In this document: positions 1-7,776 of the stretch, piece by piece | How the letters are laid out: the number at the start of each line of letters is the position of its first letter | How positions within the stretch are numbered: position 1 is the first letter of the stretch | Translations under genes and position numbers: made by a program | Notes under the pieces: generated by a model | What the model was told of the DNA's origin: nothing | The model's input: the letters and a program-made list of their open reading frames with translations, nothing else | Database searches by the model: none | DNA from: AC-32 sp049644305 | GTDB taxonomy: Bacteria; Actinomycetota; Thermoleophilia; Gaiellales; Gaiellaceae | Direction: 5' to 3' | Assembly (NCBI GenBank): GCA_049644305.1 | Contig: JBARRQ010000125.1 | Span: 1 to 33,284, forward strand | Length of the DNA stretch: 33,284 bases

Positions 1-462
1 TCCGGCGCCGACCGGAGCCGGCGGTTCCTCGAAGAGACGCTCGCGTTCGAGCCCAAGGGCGAAACGGCCTGGGAGGCCCGGGGCGAGCAGCGTGGGTCCT
101 TCTACGTCTACGACCAGACCGATGAGCCTGGCGTCGGCGGCGCGGGAACCGTTCACCACGTCGCCTGGGCCTCACCCACGGACGACCACGAGGCGTGGCA
201 CACGCGAGTCACAGAGGCGGGAGCCTCTCCCACGCCGGTCATCGACCGCTTCTACTTCCGCTCCATTTACTTTCGCGAGCCGAGCGGCGTCCTCTTCGAG
301 ATCGCGACGATGGGACCGGGCTTCGACGTCGACGAGCCTCTCGATCAGCTGGGCGAGCATCTCTCGCTGCCGCCGGCGTACGAGCAGCTGCGCGATCGGC
401 TCGAAGAGGTTCTGACGCCCCTCCCGGAGACGCGCCGTCAGCTCGCGACCGGCGGCCGGTAG
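1..462 (+). CDS. Ring-cleaving dioxygenase, VOC family (MhqO/LinE-like), 3' part only
   Basis: This is the last 153 codons of a gene that enters from the left edge; frame 1 is open from base 1 to the TAG at 460-462. The protein contains the C-terminal vicinal-oxygen-chelate module of extradiol-type dioxygenases. The segment GTVHHVAWAS carries the His that normally binds the metal, and SGVLFEIATMGPGF carries the Glu ligand, followed by a tail (GEHLSLPPAYEQLR) typical of the MhqO/MhqA hydroquinone-dioxygenase group. Known members open aromatic rings such as hydroquinones using Fe(II); the substrate here cannot be told. The start and the first VOC module lie outside the window. Its end overlaps the end of the convergent small gene by 25 bp. 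Confidence 0.85.
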   Translation, partial: SGADRSRRFLEETLAFEPKGETAWEARGEQRGSFYVYDQTDEPGVGGAGTVHHVAWASPTDDHEAWHTRVTEAGASPTPVIDRFYFRSIYFREPSGVLFEIATMGPGFDVDEPLDQLGEHLSLPPAYEQLRDRLEEVLTPLPETRRQLATGGR

Positions 463-629
463 CCGGGACGACGGCGCGCGCGGAAATCCGCCAGCCAGGC
501 GAGGGCGCGCAGCCCCATCCAGACCGGCGTCAAGAGGACGTAGAAGACGACGAGCGCGAGCGCGAGGATCAGCCACCACAGCGCCCAGCGCCAGAGCGGC
601 ACGCGTACGCGGGCCTTCGGCGCCGTCAC
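438..629 (-). CDS. Small single-pass membrane protein, unknown function
   Basis: The 63-residue product starts at a GTG whose last two bases begin the TGA of ppsR (GTGA overlap at 626-629), so it is translationally coupled to ppsR. A longer upstream start exists but would lie inside ppsR and adds low-complexity residues. A basic N-terminus (TAPKARVRVPLWRW) precedes a strongly hydrophobic segment at about residues 12-40 rich in Trp, Leu and Ala, followed by a basic tail (RARRRPGYRPP). The charge pattern suggests a short inner-membrane anchor. I recognise no family. The last 25 bp overlap the convergent dioxygenase gene. Confidence 0.6.
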   Translation of the reverse strand: MTAPKARVRVPLWRWALWWLILALALVVFYVLLTPVWMGLRALAWLADFRARRRPGYRPPVAS

Positions 630-1468
630 GAGACCGGCGCTTGTTCTTGTGTGCCCGCTTCGGCCCGGCGTCGTTCGACCAGCCTGATGGCGCGCGCCGC
701 AGTCTCCTCGATCGACAGCTCCGAGATCTCGATCACCGGACACCCGAGTCGCCTGTGGATCGCCTCGGCCTGCTCGAGCTCGGCGTAGATCTCGAGCAGC
801 TCCGCGTAGGCGCGTTGGTTGCCGCCGAGCCGGGCTGCCCGCTGGCGGCGGATCTCCTGAAGCCGGGTGGCCTCGATCGTCAGCCCGACGATCTTCGTCG
901 GGTCGATCTCGAACAACGCCGCCGGGAGGTCGATTCCCTTGACGACCGGGACGTTCGCCGTCTTGTAGCCCAGGTAGCCGAGGTACATCGACAGCGGGGT
1001 CTTCGAGGTGCGGGAGACACCGACGAGGACGATGTCGGCCTCATGGAGCCCCGCTCCGACTCCGTCGTCGTACTTGACCGCGAACTCGATTGCCGCCATG
1101 CGCTTGAAGTACGTCGAGTCGAGCGGCGCCCGCGCCCCCGGGGTCATCTTCGCCGCCACGCCCGCGACCCTGGCGACGGCCTCGATCGGATGGCCGAGCA
1201 GGTCGCAGTAATGGAGCCGGTAGCGACGGCAGAGCGCCCGCGCAGCCTCGCGAAGCTCCGGATGGACGAGGGTGTAGACGATCACGGCGGGCCGTCCCTT
1301 TGCTCGGTTCAGCGCCAGGTTCAGGTCATCGGCGGTCTCGACCCGCGGATGGCGGATTTCCTCGAACTCCTGGTCGGGGAACTGCGCCTCGAGCGCGTGT
1401 ACGAGCCTGACGGCCGTTTCCCCCGTGGAGTCGGAGATGACGTGGAGCTCCACCGGCTGTTTTGCCAC
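626..1468 (-). CDS. ppsR: Pyruvate,phosphate dikinase / PEP synthase regulatory kinase-phosphorylase
   Basis: Proteins of this family (DUF299, PpsR/YdiA/PDRP) reversibly phosphorylate a Thr on PEP synthase or pyruvate phosphate dikinase, using ADP to inactivate and Pi to reactivate. The N-terminus VELHVISDSTGETA is the family hallmark, and the P-loop GVSRTSKT lies at residues 150-157, followed by PLSMYLGYLGYK. The product is 280 residues, the usual length. The GTG at 1466-1468 was chosen over an upstream ATG at 1591 because it puts the hallmark at the N-terminus and has a TACGCT -10 box 7 bases before it. The target enzyme gene is not in the window. A small membrane-protein gene follows with a GTGA overlap. 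Confidence 0.92.
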   Translation of the reverse strand: MAKQPVELHVISDSTGETAVRLVHALEAQFPDQEFEEIRHPRVETADDLNLALNRAKGRPAVIVYTLVHPELREAARALCRRYRLHYCDLLGHPIEAVARVAGVAAKMTPGARAPLDSTYFKRMAAIEFAVKYDDGVGAGLHEADIVLVGVSRTSKTPLSMYLGYLGYKTANVPVVKGIDLPAALFEIDPTKIVGLTIEATRLQEIRRQRAARLGGNQRAYAELLEIYAELEQAEAIHRRLGCPVIEISELSIEETAARAIRLVERRRAEAGTQEQAPVS

Positions 1469-1475
1469 GGGCAGG

Positions 1476-1481
1476 AGCGTA
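1476..1481 (-). promoter_or_regulatory. Leaderless -10 box for ppsR (TACGCT)
   Basis: TACGCT lies 7 bases before the GTG start of ppsR. It fits the TANNNT pattern found at the other operon heads here. No clear -35 box is visible 16-18 bp upstream. Confidence 0.6.
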
Positions 1482-1663
1482 GCGGCGTCTCGGGCCAGGA
1501 GCCTGCGAGGAGCCGGCGGCGGACTTGGCAGCAGAGTTGTTACAGCCGCGTGAGAGACACGTGCGTCCTTCGCCGGTAGGCTGGCCGCCATGGCAGGGGG
1601 GCGGGTCGGGACCCGGAGTTAGACGCGCGAGAACATAAACCGGCCCGACGTAGGCAGCGTCCC

Positions 1664-3508
1664 CTACCTGGGAATCTGCGAGAAGTCGCCGAGGCGCCCG
1701 AGGGTGTCGCGGACGTCGAGCAGCAGGCGCAGGCGATTCGCCCTCACCGCGGGGTCCTCGTCCATCACCAGCACATCGTCGAAAAAGCGCTCGACCAGAG
1801 GCGCCAGCACCGCCGCGGCCGCGAGCGACTCACGCGCGTCGCCGTTGATCGAGCCGGCAACCTGCGCCAAGCCTTCCGAGAGCGCCCGCTCCGCCGGCTC
1901 GCGCAGAAGTGAACGGTCGACCTCGGGCGCCGCCTCGTCGACCGCGCGTCCCGCAAGCCGCTGAGCCCGCTCGTACGCCGTGTACACAGCGTCGAACTCG
2001 GGCGTCTCGCGTTCGGCGTACAGCGTCTCCGCCAGGCGCGCGACACCCCCAAGATCGGCTGCCGCAGACGCCCGTGCAGCCCTCACATACTCGACCGGCA
2101 CGTCGACGAGACCTTCGAGCCGCTCCTCTACGAAGTCGCGCACCTCGTCAGGCATGAGCTCTCGAGGGATCGTCAGTCCTCCCTCTACCGCGAGGCGGCA
2201 AAGCCCGATCGCCGCCCTCCGCAGGCCATATGGGTCGCGCGAGCCAGTCGGCCTGTGACCGAGCGAGAACGAGACGGCCAGACTGTCGAGCTTGTCGGCC
2301 GCCGCCAGCACCTTTCCAGCCTCGGTCTGCGGCAGCGGGCCGCCCGCTGAGTCCGGCAGGTACTGCTCGTCGATGGCCGCGCAGACGGCTTCCGGATAGC
2401 CCGCCAGACGTGCGTACTCAGCGCCGATGTGACCCTCGAGATCCGGAAACTCGCGCACGAGCTCCGAGGCTTGGTCGGCCTTGGCCAGCCGAGCCGCCTC
2501 CAGAGAGGCCTCTCCGCCGCCGAGCTTCTCCACCACCTCTCGCAGACGTTGCGCCTTGTCCGCAAACGACCCGGCCCCGGCGAAAAACGTGATCGAGCCC
2601 AGCCGCTCGACAAGCCGGTCGATCCCGAGCTTGACGTCGCGCTCGAATGTGAAGCTCGCATCGTCCAGCCTGCCTTCGAGGACCGCCTCGTTGCCGGCCC
2701 GCACGACGTCGGGCTCGCCTCCGTTCGAGACGAACGCAAACCGGTTGCGACCGAGCGGAAAGTACCGTTGATGGGACTGCATCGCCGTCACGACAACCCG
2801 TTCCGGGAGCTGGAGAAACCGCTCATCGAAGCTTCCTTCGAGAACGTCGACGCTCTCGACCAGGTACACGACCTCCTCGAGCACGCCTGCGGGATCGCTC
2901 CAGCCGCCGATCGAGTCGAGGCCGGAAACGATCTGTCGCCTGCGCTCCTCGGCGTCGGGCTCGACACCCGCGGCCCGCAGCCGCTCGGGGTACTCCGCAG
3001 CGTGCGGAATCTCGACGGCGCCACTGGTGAAGCGATGGCCGAACGACGACTTGCCGACCACGGTCTCGTCGTCGACCTCGGCGAGCCTCCAACGAACGGG
3101 CCTCGCGAAACGGATGCCGGTCTCGTCCCAGCGCATCGATTTCGCGAACGAGAGAGAGCGGACAATCGCGTCGAGCCGCTCTGGCAGCACCTCGCGCAGC
3201 GGCTGGCCGGCCCGCTCCACTCCTAGAAAGCCATCGCGCGTGACGAGGTCCTCCACGGCCACGCCGTGCTTCTTCGCAAACCCGGCCGCTGCCTTTTCCG
3301 CGAGATGCTCCGGCGGGCCCTTGATCCACTCGTCCTGGGTCCGGTCGCCGAGCTCGAGGACGGCAGCCACACGCCGGGGACCGATGAACACTCGATCCGG
3401 CGACGCACCCAGCTCGCGCTCAACGAGCGCTGGTAGCTGTTCTCCGGCCTCGCGGCATGCCGCGGCCGGAAGCTCCTCGCAACCGATCTCAACCAGCAGG
3501 GTGGCCAT
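1664..3508 (-). CDS. glyS: Glycyl-tRNA synthetase beta subunit
   Basis: Beta subunit of the alpha2beta2 glycyl-tRNA synthetase; it binds tRNA(Gly) while the alpha subunit activates glycine. The N-terminus ATLLVEIGCEELPA is characteristic. The conserved core is visible as AADKLDSLAVSFSLGHRPTG followed by SRDPYGLRR, and the C-terminal anticodon-binding part ends with VERFFDDVLVMDEDP and RANRLRLL. At 614 residues it is shorter than the usual ~690, but both ends are present. The ATG at 3506-3508 was chosen over the frame's longer start because it begins exactly at the family N-terminus. It overlaps the 3' end of glyQ by 20 bp, so the subunits are co-translated. Confidence 0.95.
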   Translation of the reverse strand: MATLLVEIGCEELPAAACREAGEQLPALVERELGASPDRVFIGPRRVAAVLELGDRTQDEWIKGPPEHLAEKAAAGFAKKHGVAVEDLVTRDGFLGVERAGQPLREVLPERLDAIVRSLSFAKSMRWDETGIRFARPVRWRLAEVDDETVVGKSSFGHRFTSGAVEIPHAAEYPERLRAAGVEPDAEERRRQIVSGLDSIGGWSDPAGVLEEVVYLVESVDVLEGSFDERFLQLPERVVVTAMQSHQRYFPLGRNRFAFVSNGGEPDVVRAGNEAVLEGRLDDASFTFERDVKLGIDRLVERLGSITFFAGAGSFADKAQRLREVVEKLGGGEASLEAARLAKADQASELVREFPDLEGHIGAEYARLAGYPEAVCAAIDEQYLPDSAGGPLPQTEAGKVLAAADKLDSLAVSFSLGHRPTGSRDPYGLRRAAIGLCRLAVEGGLTIPRELMPDEVRDFVEERLEGLVDVPVEYVRAARASAAADLGGVARLAETLYAERETPEFDAVYTAYERAQRLAGRAVDEAAPEVDRSLLREPAERALSEGLAQVAGSINGDARESLAAAAVLAPLVERFFDDVLVMDEDPAVRANRLRLLLDVRDTLGRLGDFSQIPR

Positions 3509-4349
3509 CGCGCTCCAGTTCCAGGTACAGCTGCGCCACGTCACGCGCCAGCGCGCGTACGCGCCCGATGTATGCCGCCCGCTCCGTCACCGAGATCGCG
3601 CCACGGGCGTCCAACAGGTTGAACGTGTGCGAGCACTTCAGAACCTGGTCGTACGCGGGCAGCGGCAGCCTCCGCTCGACCAGCCGCCGGCACTCGTCCT
3701 CGTACTCGGCGAAGCGCCCCGCGAGGACGTCCACCGGAGCGACGTCGAAGTTGTACGCCGACCACTCGCGCTCGCTTTCCCGGTACACGTCGCCCCAGGT
3801 CACACCGGGGGCCCATTCCAACTCGAACGCGGTGCGCTTGCCCTGCAGGAACATCGCCAGACGCTCGAGGCCATAGGTCATCTCCGCGGGCACGAGCTCG
3901 ACGTCACTGCCGCCGAGCTGCTGGAAGTAGGTCCACTGCGTGATCTCCATTCCGTCGCACCAGACCTCCCAGCCGAGCCCCCACGCGCCCAGTGTCGGCT
4001 GCTCCCAGTCGTCCTCGACCAGGCGGATGTCGTGGCGCCGCAGGTCTATGCCGATCGCCTCGAGCGAAGCGAAATAGCGGTCCAGCACATCTTCGGGAGC
4101 CGGCTTCAGGATGACCTGGTACTGGAAGTAGTGCTGGAAGCGGTACGGGTTTTCTCCGTAGCGACCGTCGAGCGGCCGGATCACAGGCTCGACGTAGGCG
4201 GTCTTCCACGGCCGTGGGCCAAGACAGCGGAGGAACGTCGCCGGATTCATCGTTCCCGCCGCGAGCTCCGTGTGGTACGGCTGCATGAGGACGCAGCCCT
4301 GGTCCGCCCAGTAGCCCTCGAGCGCGCGGATCATGTCCTGGAAGTTCAT
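3489..4349 (-). CDS. glyQ: Glycyl-tRNA synthetase alpha subunit
   Basis: Alpha subunit of the tetrameric class II glycyl-tRNA synthetase, carrying the catalytic core that forms glycyl-AMP. Near-invariant segments are seen in order: GCVLMQPYHTELAAGTMNPAT, RPLDGRYGENPYRFQHYFQY, GLGWEVWCDGMEITQWTYFQ, the motif-3 region EMTYGLERLAMFLQG, and LDARGAISVTERAAYIGRVR. At 286 residues it is of normal size. The ATG is preceded by TAGGCT 7 bases upstream, implying a leaderless mRNA, so there is no room for a T-box leader. glyS follows with a 20-bp overlap. Most Actinobacteria have the single-chain GlyRS instead, so the two-subunit form is informative about lineage. Confidence 0.97.
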   Translation of the reverse strand: MNFQDMIRALEGYWADQGCVLMQPYHTELAAGTMNPATFLRCLGPRPWKTAYVEPVIRPLDGRYGENPYRFQHYFQYQVILKPAPEDVLDRYFASLEAIGIDLRRHDIRLVEDDWEQPTLGAWGLGWEVWCDGMEITQWTYFQQLGGSDVELVPAEMTYGLERLAMFLQGKRTAFELEWAPGVTWGDVYRESEREWSAYNFDVAPVDVLAGRFAEYEDECRRLVERRLPLPAYDQVLKCSHTFNLLDARGAISVTERAAYIGRVRALARDVAQLYLELERDGHPAG

Positions 4350-4356
4350 GCAGCTG

Positions 4357-4362
4357 AGCCTA
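4357..4362 (-). promoter_or_regulatory. Leaderless -10 box for glyQS (TAGGCT)
   Basis: TAGGCT sits 7 bases before the glyQ ATG. It suggests that glyQ-glyS have their own leaderless promoter, separate from recO. Confidence 0.6.
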
Positions 4363-4370
4363 ACGCCCGG

Positions 4371-4419
4371 GCCTGACCGGCCCGACCTGTCGCGGAAGCC
4401 GTGAGAGGACGGGTCAGGC
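4371..4419. terminator. Inverted repeat across the recO stop, possible terminator
   Basis: GCCTGACC at 4371-4378 is complementary to GGTCAGGC at 4412-4419, which contains the recO stop codon. The loop is 33 bases and includes GC-rich sequence. No T-run follows. It could be a weak terminator between recO and glyQ, or chance in GC-rich DNA. Confidence 0.25.
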
Positions 4420-5157
4420 GCTGAGCGTGCGCAGGCGGAAGCCGCCGTGGTACTCGTACGACGCGGTGATCACCCCGAGCGCCTCGGCGGCCCCGCGCTC
4501 GGTCAGGCCGGCCGCCTTGGCCTCTGAGAGCGGCCGCCTGAGCAGGCCCTCGATCCCGAGCAGACCCCCTCGCGAGAGTGGCAGCGCTCCGTCGCGTGCG
4601 CAGGACCGGCAGACAGCGCCGCCCGCTTTCGGGGAATACCCGGCCAGATCCGTTTGGGCGCCGCACTCGGCGCAGCTCGTCAGATGCGGCAGGTAGCCGG
4701 AGAGCCACAGCAGCTTCAGCTGGAACGAGAGGACGAGCGGGTCAGCAGGTGCGTTGTTTCCGCTGGGCTCGAGCTCGTCGAGCAGGTCGAGGAAGCGGGC
4801 AAGAGCCCGGAAAGCGCGCTCATTGGCCTCTTGCTCGGGGAAGAGCCGCAGCATCGCCTCGGCGCCGACGAGCCCGGCGCGGAGCCGGTATGGCAACTCG
4901 CGCGCTTCTCGGTGCGATCGGATCAGCTGGACGCCGGTCACGGTCTGGAGCTCGCCGCCACCCTGATGGAGGAGGAGCTCTGCGTGGCTGAGCGGCTCGA
5001 GTCGCGCGCCAAAGCGCGAGCTCGTCTTTCGCACTCCTTTCGCGACCGCCCCCACCCGGCCACGATCCAGCGTGTAGAGGTGCAGCACACGGTCCGCCTC
5101 ACCGAGGCGCAACGAACGGAGCACAACCGCCTCCGTCTTGTATGAGCGCCCGGCCAC
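4414..5157 (-). CDS. recO: DNA repair protein RecO
   Basis: RecO works with RecF and RecR to load RecA on SSB-coated single-stranded DNA at gaps. The N-terminal OB fold starts with SYKTEAVVLRSLRLGEADRV and continues with RGRVGAVAKGVRKTSSRFG. The helical C-terminal domain carries a zinc knuckle, C162-AE-C165 and C183-RS-C186, present in many RecO proteins. From the chosen GTG (5155-5157) it is 247 residues, the normal length. A TTG nine bases further up is also possible, but the GTG has TACACT 8 bases before it, matching the leaderless pattern. glyQ and glyS lie downstream on the same strand. Confidence 0.93.
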   Translation of the reverse strand: MAGRSYKTEAVVLRSLRLGEADRVLHLYTLDRGRVGAVAKGVRKTSSRFGARLEPLSHAELLLHQGGGELQTVTGVQLIRSHREARELPYRLRAGLVGAEAMLRLFPEQEANERAFRALARFLDLLDELEPSGNNAPADPLVLSFQLKLLWLSGYLPHLTSCAECGAQTDLAGYSPKAGGAVCRSCARDGALPLSRGGLLGIEGLLRRPLSEAKAAGLTERGAAEALGVITASYEYHGGFRLRTLSA

Positions 5158-5165
5158 CTGGCTCA

Positions 5166-5171
5166 AGTGTA
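5166..5171 (-). promoter_or_regulatory. Leaderless -10 box for recO (TACACT)
   Basis: TACACT lies 8 bases before the GTG at 5157. It decides in favour of that start over the TTG at 5164-5166, which would overlap the box. Confidence 0.5.
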
Positions 5172-5219
5172 GATCCGGGCCGAGCCGGGAATCGCCGAGC
5201 GCGTTCGGCGTTCTAAATC

Positions 5220-5474
5220 GTGGTGCCCAGGATCCAGATGTATACGACGCGCTGGTGCGGGTACTGCGTTCGGGCCAAGACGCTGCTCGAGGCGCGCGGC
5301 CTCGGCTACGTGGAAATCTCGCTCGACGACGACCCTGAGTTTCGACAACGACTCCTCGAGCTGACCGGCGGCTGGACCGTTCCGCAGATCCTGATCGACG
5401 GTCGCCCTATCGGCGGTTACACCGAGCTGTGGCAGCTTGATCAGGCGGGCACGCTTGAGAAGCTTGCCGTATAG
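5220..5474 (+). CDS. Glutaredoxin-like thiol oxidoreductase
   Basis: The 84-residue protein has a single thioredoxin fold with the redox motif C-G-Y-C after MYTTRW, the cis-Pro segment WTVPQILIDG, and the GGYTEL loop seen in glutaredoxin 3 (GrxC) proteins. It should reduce disulfides or mixed disulfides in the cytoplasm. Actinobacteria usually use mycothiol, so it may act with mycothiol or a thioredoxin-type reductase (mycoredoxin-like); this is inference. The start is uncertain: GTG 5220, GTG 5223 or ATG 5238. The ATG has AGGA seven bases upstream, but would delete the first beta strand, so a GTG is preferred. The gene stands alone between two minus-strand genes and ends at a terminator-like hairpin. 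Confidence 0.88.
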   Translation: MVPRIQMYTTRWCGYCVRAKTLLEARGLGYVEISLDDDPEFRQRLLELTGGWTVPQILIDGRPIGGYTELWQLDQAGTLEKLAV

Positions 5475-5502
5475 CGAAGGGCGGGAGAGCCTCCGCCCTT
5501 CG
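5475..5502. terminator. Bidirectional terminator-like hairpin between glutaredoxin and mutM
   Basis: CGAAGGGCGG at 5475-5484 and CCGCCCTTCG at 5493-5502 form a perfect 10-bp stem with an 8-base loop, starting right after the glutaredoxin stop codon. It lies 52 bp past the mutM stop, between convergent genes, where a two-way terminator is expected. No T-tract follows on either strand, which is common in GC-rich Actinobacteria. Confidence 0.7.
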
Positions 5503-5554
5503 ACTGAACCCCGCTGTCTCCTCGTGCTACTACGTTGCCGCCGGTCTATGACTT

Positions 5555-6400
5555 TCAAACTATATTTTCCGGGCGATGCTGACAGGCCGGGCAGTACCAC
5601 GTGCCGCGTCCTGCGACGCGAATTTTCTCGACCGGCGTGCCGCAGTGGTCGCAGGGCTCACCGTCGCGGCCGTAGACCTTGAACTCGTACTGCATCGAGC
5701 CGGATCCGCCGTCCGGTGTGCGGTAATCACGCAGCGTTGCGCCCTGCCTCGCGATGCCGGACCGAAGGGCCGCACGGATGCCTCGGTGTAGAGCGCTCAC
5801 CTCGTGCGACTCGAGCTCCCCTGCCGGCCTGAGGGGATGAACCCGGGCGCGCCAGAGCGCTTCGTCGGCATAGATGTTCCCGATCCCGGCAAGCCGCCGC
5901 TGGTCGAGCAGCACCGCCTTCACCGAGCCGCGCCTGCCGGCCAGCGTCTCGCCGAGCAGCTTGGCCGTGAAGCCGGGCGCGAGCGGCTCGCGCCCGACGC
6001 GGTCGTCGAGGTACGGATCGATCTCGCCGGGCTCGACCAGCAGCCAAGTGCCGAAGCGGCGCACGTCGCGATACACAACGTCCGATCCGTCGTCTAGTCT
6101 GACAACAGCGCGGCGGTGGCTGTCGTCGGCCGGCAGCGAGTAACCGTTCGCGTACAACAGCTGACCCGTCATGCGGAGGTGAATCAGGAGAACGAGACCA
6201 CTCTCGAACCGAACAACTAAATACTTGCCGCGGCGATCGAGCCCGGCGACTCGTTCTCCCTCGAGCTCGGCAGCGACCCCCGCCGGGTCGAACGGCCGGG
6301 TGAGACGTGGATCGGAGATCGCAACGCGTTCGAACCGACGTCCGACGAGCTTTGGCTCGAGGCGCTCGCGGACGACCTCGACTTCGGGTAGTTCGGGCAC
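5555..6400 (-). CDS. mutM: Formamidopyrimidine-DNA glycosylase (Fpg)
   Basis: MutM removes 8-oxoguanine and formamidopyrimidines from DNA and cuts the abasic site by beta,delta elimination. After the initiator, the protein begins PELPEVEVV, with the catalytic Pro and Glu. DRRGKYLVVRF carries the conserved Lys, GIGNIYADEALWRARVHP is the helix-two-turn-helix, and the zinc finger is C250-DH-C253 and C270-PA-C273. Length is 281, normal. The open frame extends 82 codons upstream, but the catalytic Pro must follow the initiator, so the GTG at 6398-6400 is the true start; TACGCT lies 6 bases before it. It has its own promoter and converges on the glutaredoxin gene. Confidence 0.96.
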   Translation of the reverse strand: MPELPEVEVVRERLEPKLVGRRFERVAISDPRLTRPFDPAGVAAELEGERVAGLDRRGKYLVVRFESGLVLLIHLRMTGQLLYANGYSLPADDSHRRAVVRLDDGSDVVYRDVRRFGTWLLVEPGEIDPYLDDRVGREPLAPGFTAKLLGETLAGRRGSVKAVLLDQRRLAGIGNIYADEALWRARVHPLRPAGELESHEVSALHRGIRAALRSGIARQGATLRDYRTPDGGSGSMQYEFKVYGRDGEPCDHCGTPVEKIRVAGRGTWYCPACQHRPENIV

Positions 6401-6406
6401 CGGTCT

Positions 6407-6412
6407 AGCGTA
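6407..6412 (-). promoter_or_regulatory. Leaderless -10 box for mutM (TACGCT)
   Basis: TACGCT ends 6 bases before the mutM GTG. This agrees with the start fixed independently by the N-terminal PELPE motif, so it is a good calibration of the pattern. Confidence 0.65.
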
Positions 6413-6477
6413 GCCGTGTCCAGGCGGGGCGCAGCCCGTGGCCTGACACAGCCGCGTCGACGGCGTGGGCGGTGCCC

Positions 6478-7776
6478 TCAGGCGAGAACGTCGAGCACGA
6501 CCGATCGCTTCTGCGGAGGCTCGTCCGTGAGCACGTAGGCGGCCTCCAGCTCGCGGACCGCCGTAGCGCCAGTCTCCTCGGACCGTGCGTGGATCTCGGC
6601 AAGGGGCTCGCCCTGGGCGACGCGATCTCCCCGCTTGCGAAGGCAAACGACGCCAACGGCGTGGTCGATTGCGTCCTCCTTCGTCTGACGACCGGCGCCG
6701 AGGTGCAATGCTGCCTGGCCGACGCGAACCGCCCCGAGCTCGTCGACGAAGCCCTCTCGAGCCGCACGAAGCTCACGCACGATCGGGGCGGCCGGCAGTG
6801 CCGCCTCGTCGGGATCTCCTCCCTGCGCGCTGATCCAGCGCTCATAGGCCGAGACTGCCGATCCCTCCGCGAGCACCTCCAGCACGCGCTCACGGGCTTC
6901 CGCCTCATCGATCCCGAGGTCAGAGACGGCCAGCAGCCGCGCGCCGGCGGCGACGACGAGCTCGACGAAGTCCGGTGGCCCTTCGCCCCGCAAGGTCGCG
7001 ATCGCCTCACGGATCTCGAGCGCGTTCCCGACCGCTCGGCCAAGAGGCTGGTCCATGTCAGTCAAGAAGCAGGCGACTTCGCGGCCCGACCGACGGCCAA
7101 GATCGAGCATGGCCTCTGCCAGCGTACGGGCATCTTCCAGCGACTTCATGAAGGCGCCGTCGCCGACCTTGACGTCGAGGACGATTGCCTCGGCTCCGCC
7201 CGCGATCTTCTTGGACATGATGCTCGCAGCGATCAGCGAGTAGTTGTCGACCGTCGCGGTGACGTCGCGTAAGGCGTAGAGCCGCTTGTCCGCAGGCACG
7301 AGGTCGGCGCTGGCCCCCACGATCGCCATCCCCGCGTCCCGCACCTGGGCAACGAACTCCTCGGTGGACAACTCGACCCTGAAGCCGGGAATCGCCTCGA
7401 GCTTGTCCAGGGTCCCGCCGGTGTGCCCTAGACCCCGCCCGCTCATCTTTGCGAATGGGACGCCGCAGGCTGCAACGATTGGGCCGACCGCGATCGACGT
7501 CTTGTCGCCCACACCTCCGGTCGAATGCTTGTCGACAACCTTTCGCCCGAGTGCCGCGCGCAGATCGAGTGTCTCGCCGGTTTTGATCATCGCTTGCATC
7601 AGGGCATAGGTCTCGGCGCTCGTCAGCCCACGGAAGAAGACGGCCATGCAGAAGGCCGCGAGCTGGTAGTCCGGAATGTCCCCACGAGCGTATCCGAGCA
7701 TCAACTCCTCGAGCTCCGACGGAGTGAGCTCGCCGCCGTCCCGCTTGCGCTCGATCAGCTCGACGGGACGGATCAT
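6478..7776 (-). CDS. Pyrimidine-nucleoside / thymidine phosphorylase
   Basis: This enzyme cleaves pyrimidine nucleosides with phosphate to give the base and (deoxy)ribose 1-phosphate. The signature K83-HSTGGVGDKTS binds phosphate, and SGRGLGHTGGTLDKLE and VDNYSLIAASIMSKKIAGG form the rest of the active site. The C-terminal domain (GDRVAQGEPLAEIHAR) is the usual alpha/beta lid. At 432 residues it is full length. Pdp and DeoA cannot be separated with confidence by eye. Its ATG overlaps the methyltransferase TGA by 4 bp (ATGA at 7773-7776). It is the last gene of an operon led by deoB, whose enzyme converts the sugar 1-phosphate product to the 5-phosphate. Confidence 0.93.
   Translation of the reverse strand: MIRPVELIERKRDGGELTPSELEELMLGYARGDIPDYQLAAFCMAVFFRGLTSAETYALMQAMIKTGETLDLRAALGRKVVDKHSTGGVGDKTSIAVGPIVAACGVPFAKMSGRGLGHTGGTLDKLEAIPGFRVELSTEEFVAQVRDAGMAIVGASADLVPADKRLYALRDVTATVDNYSLIAASIMSKKIAGGAEAIVLDVKVGDGAFMKSLEDARTLAEAMLDLGRRSGREVACFLTDMDQPLGRAVGNALEIREAIATLRGEGPPDFVELVVAAGARLLAVSDLGIDEAEARERVLEVLAEGSAVSAYERWISAQGGDPDEAALPAAPIVRELRAAREGFVDELGAVRVGQAALHLGAGRQTKEDAIDHAVGVVCLRKRGDRVAQGEPLAEIHARSEETGATAVRELEAAYVLTDEPPQKRSVVLDVLA

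Noticed and set aside
3027..4376. 449-codon plus-strand open frame
   Set aside because: Shadow of glyS and glyQ on the opposite strand; both of those are certain.
4350..4413. Possible T-box leader before glyQS
   Set aside because: A T-box needs roughly 200 bases of leader; recO ends 64 bp upstream and a -10 box lies 7 bases before the ATG.
6401..6646. 82-codon N-terminal extension of MutM
   Set aside because: The catalytic Pro must be the first residue after the initiator, so translation starts at GTG 6400; the extension has no family sequence.
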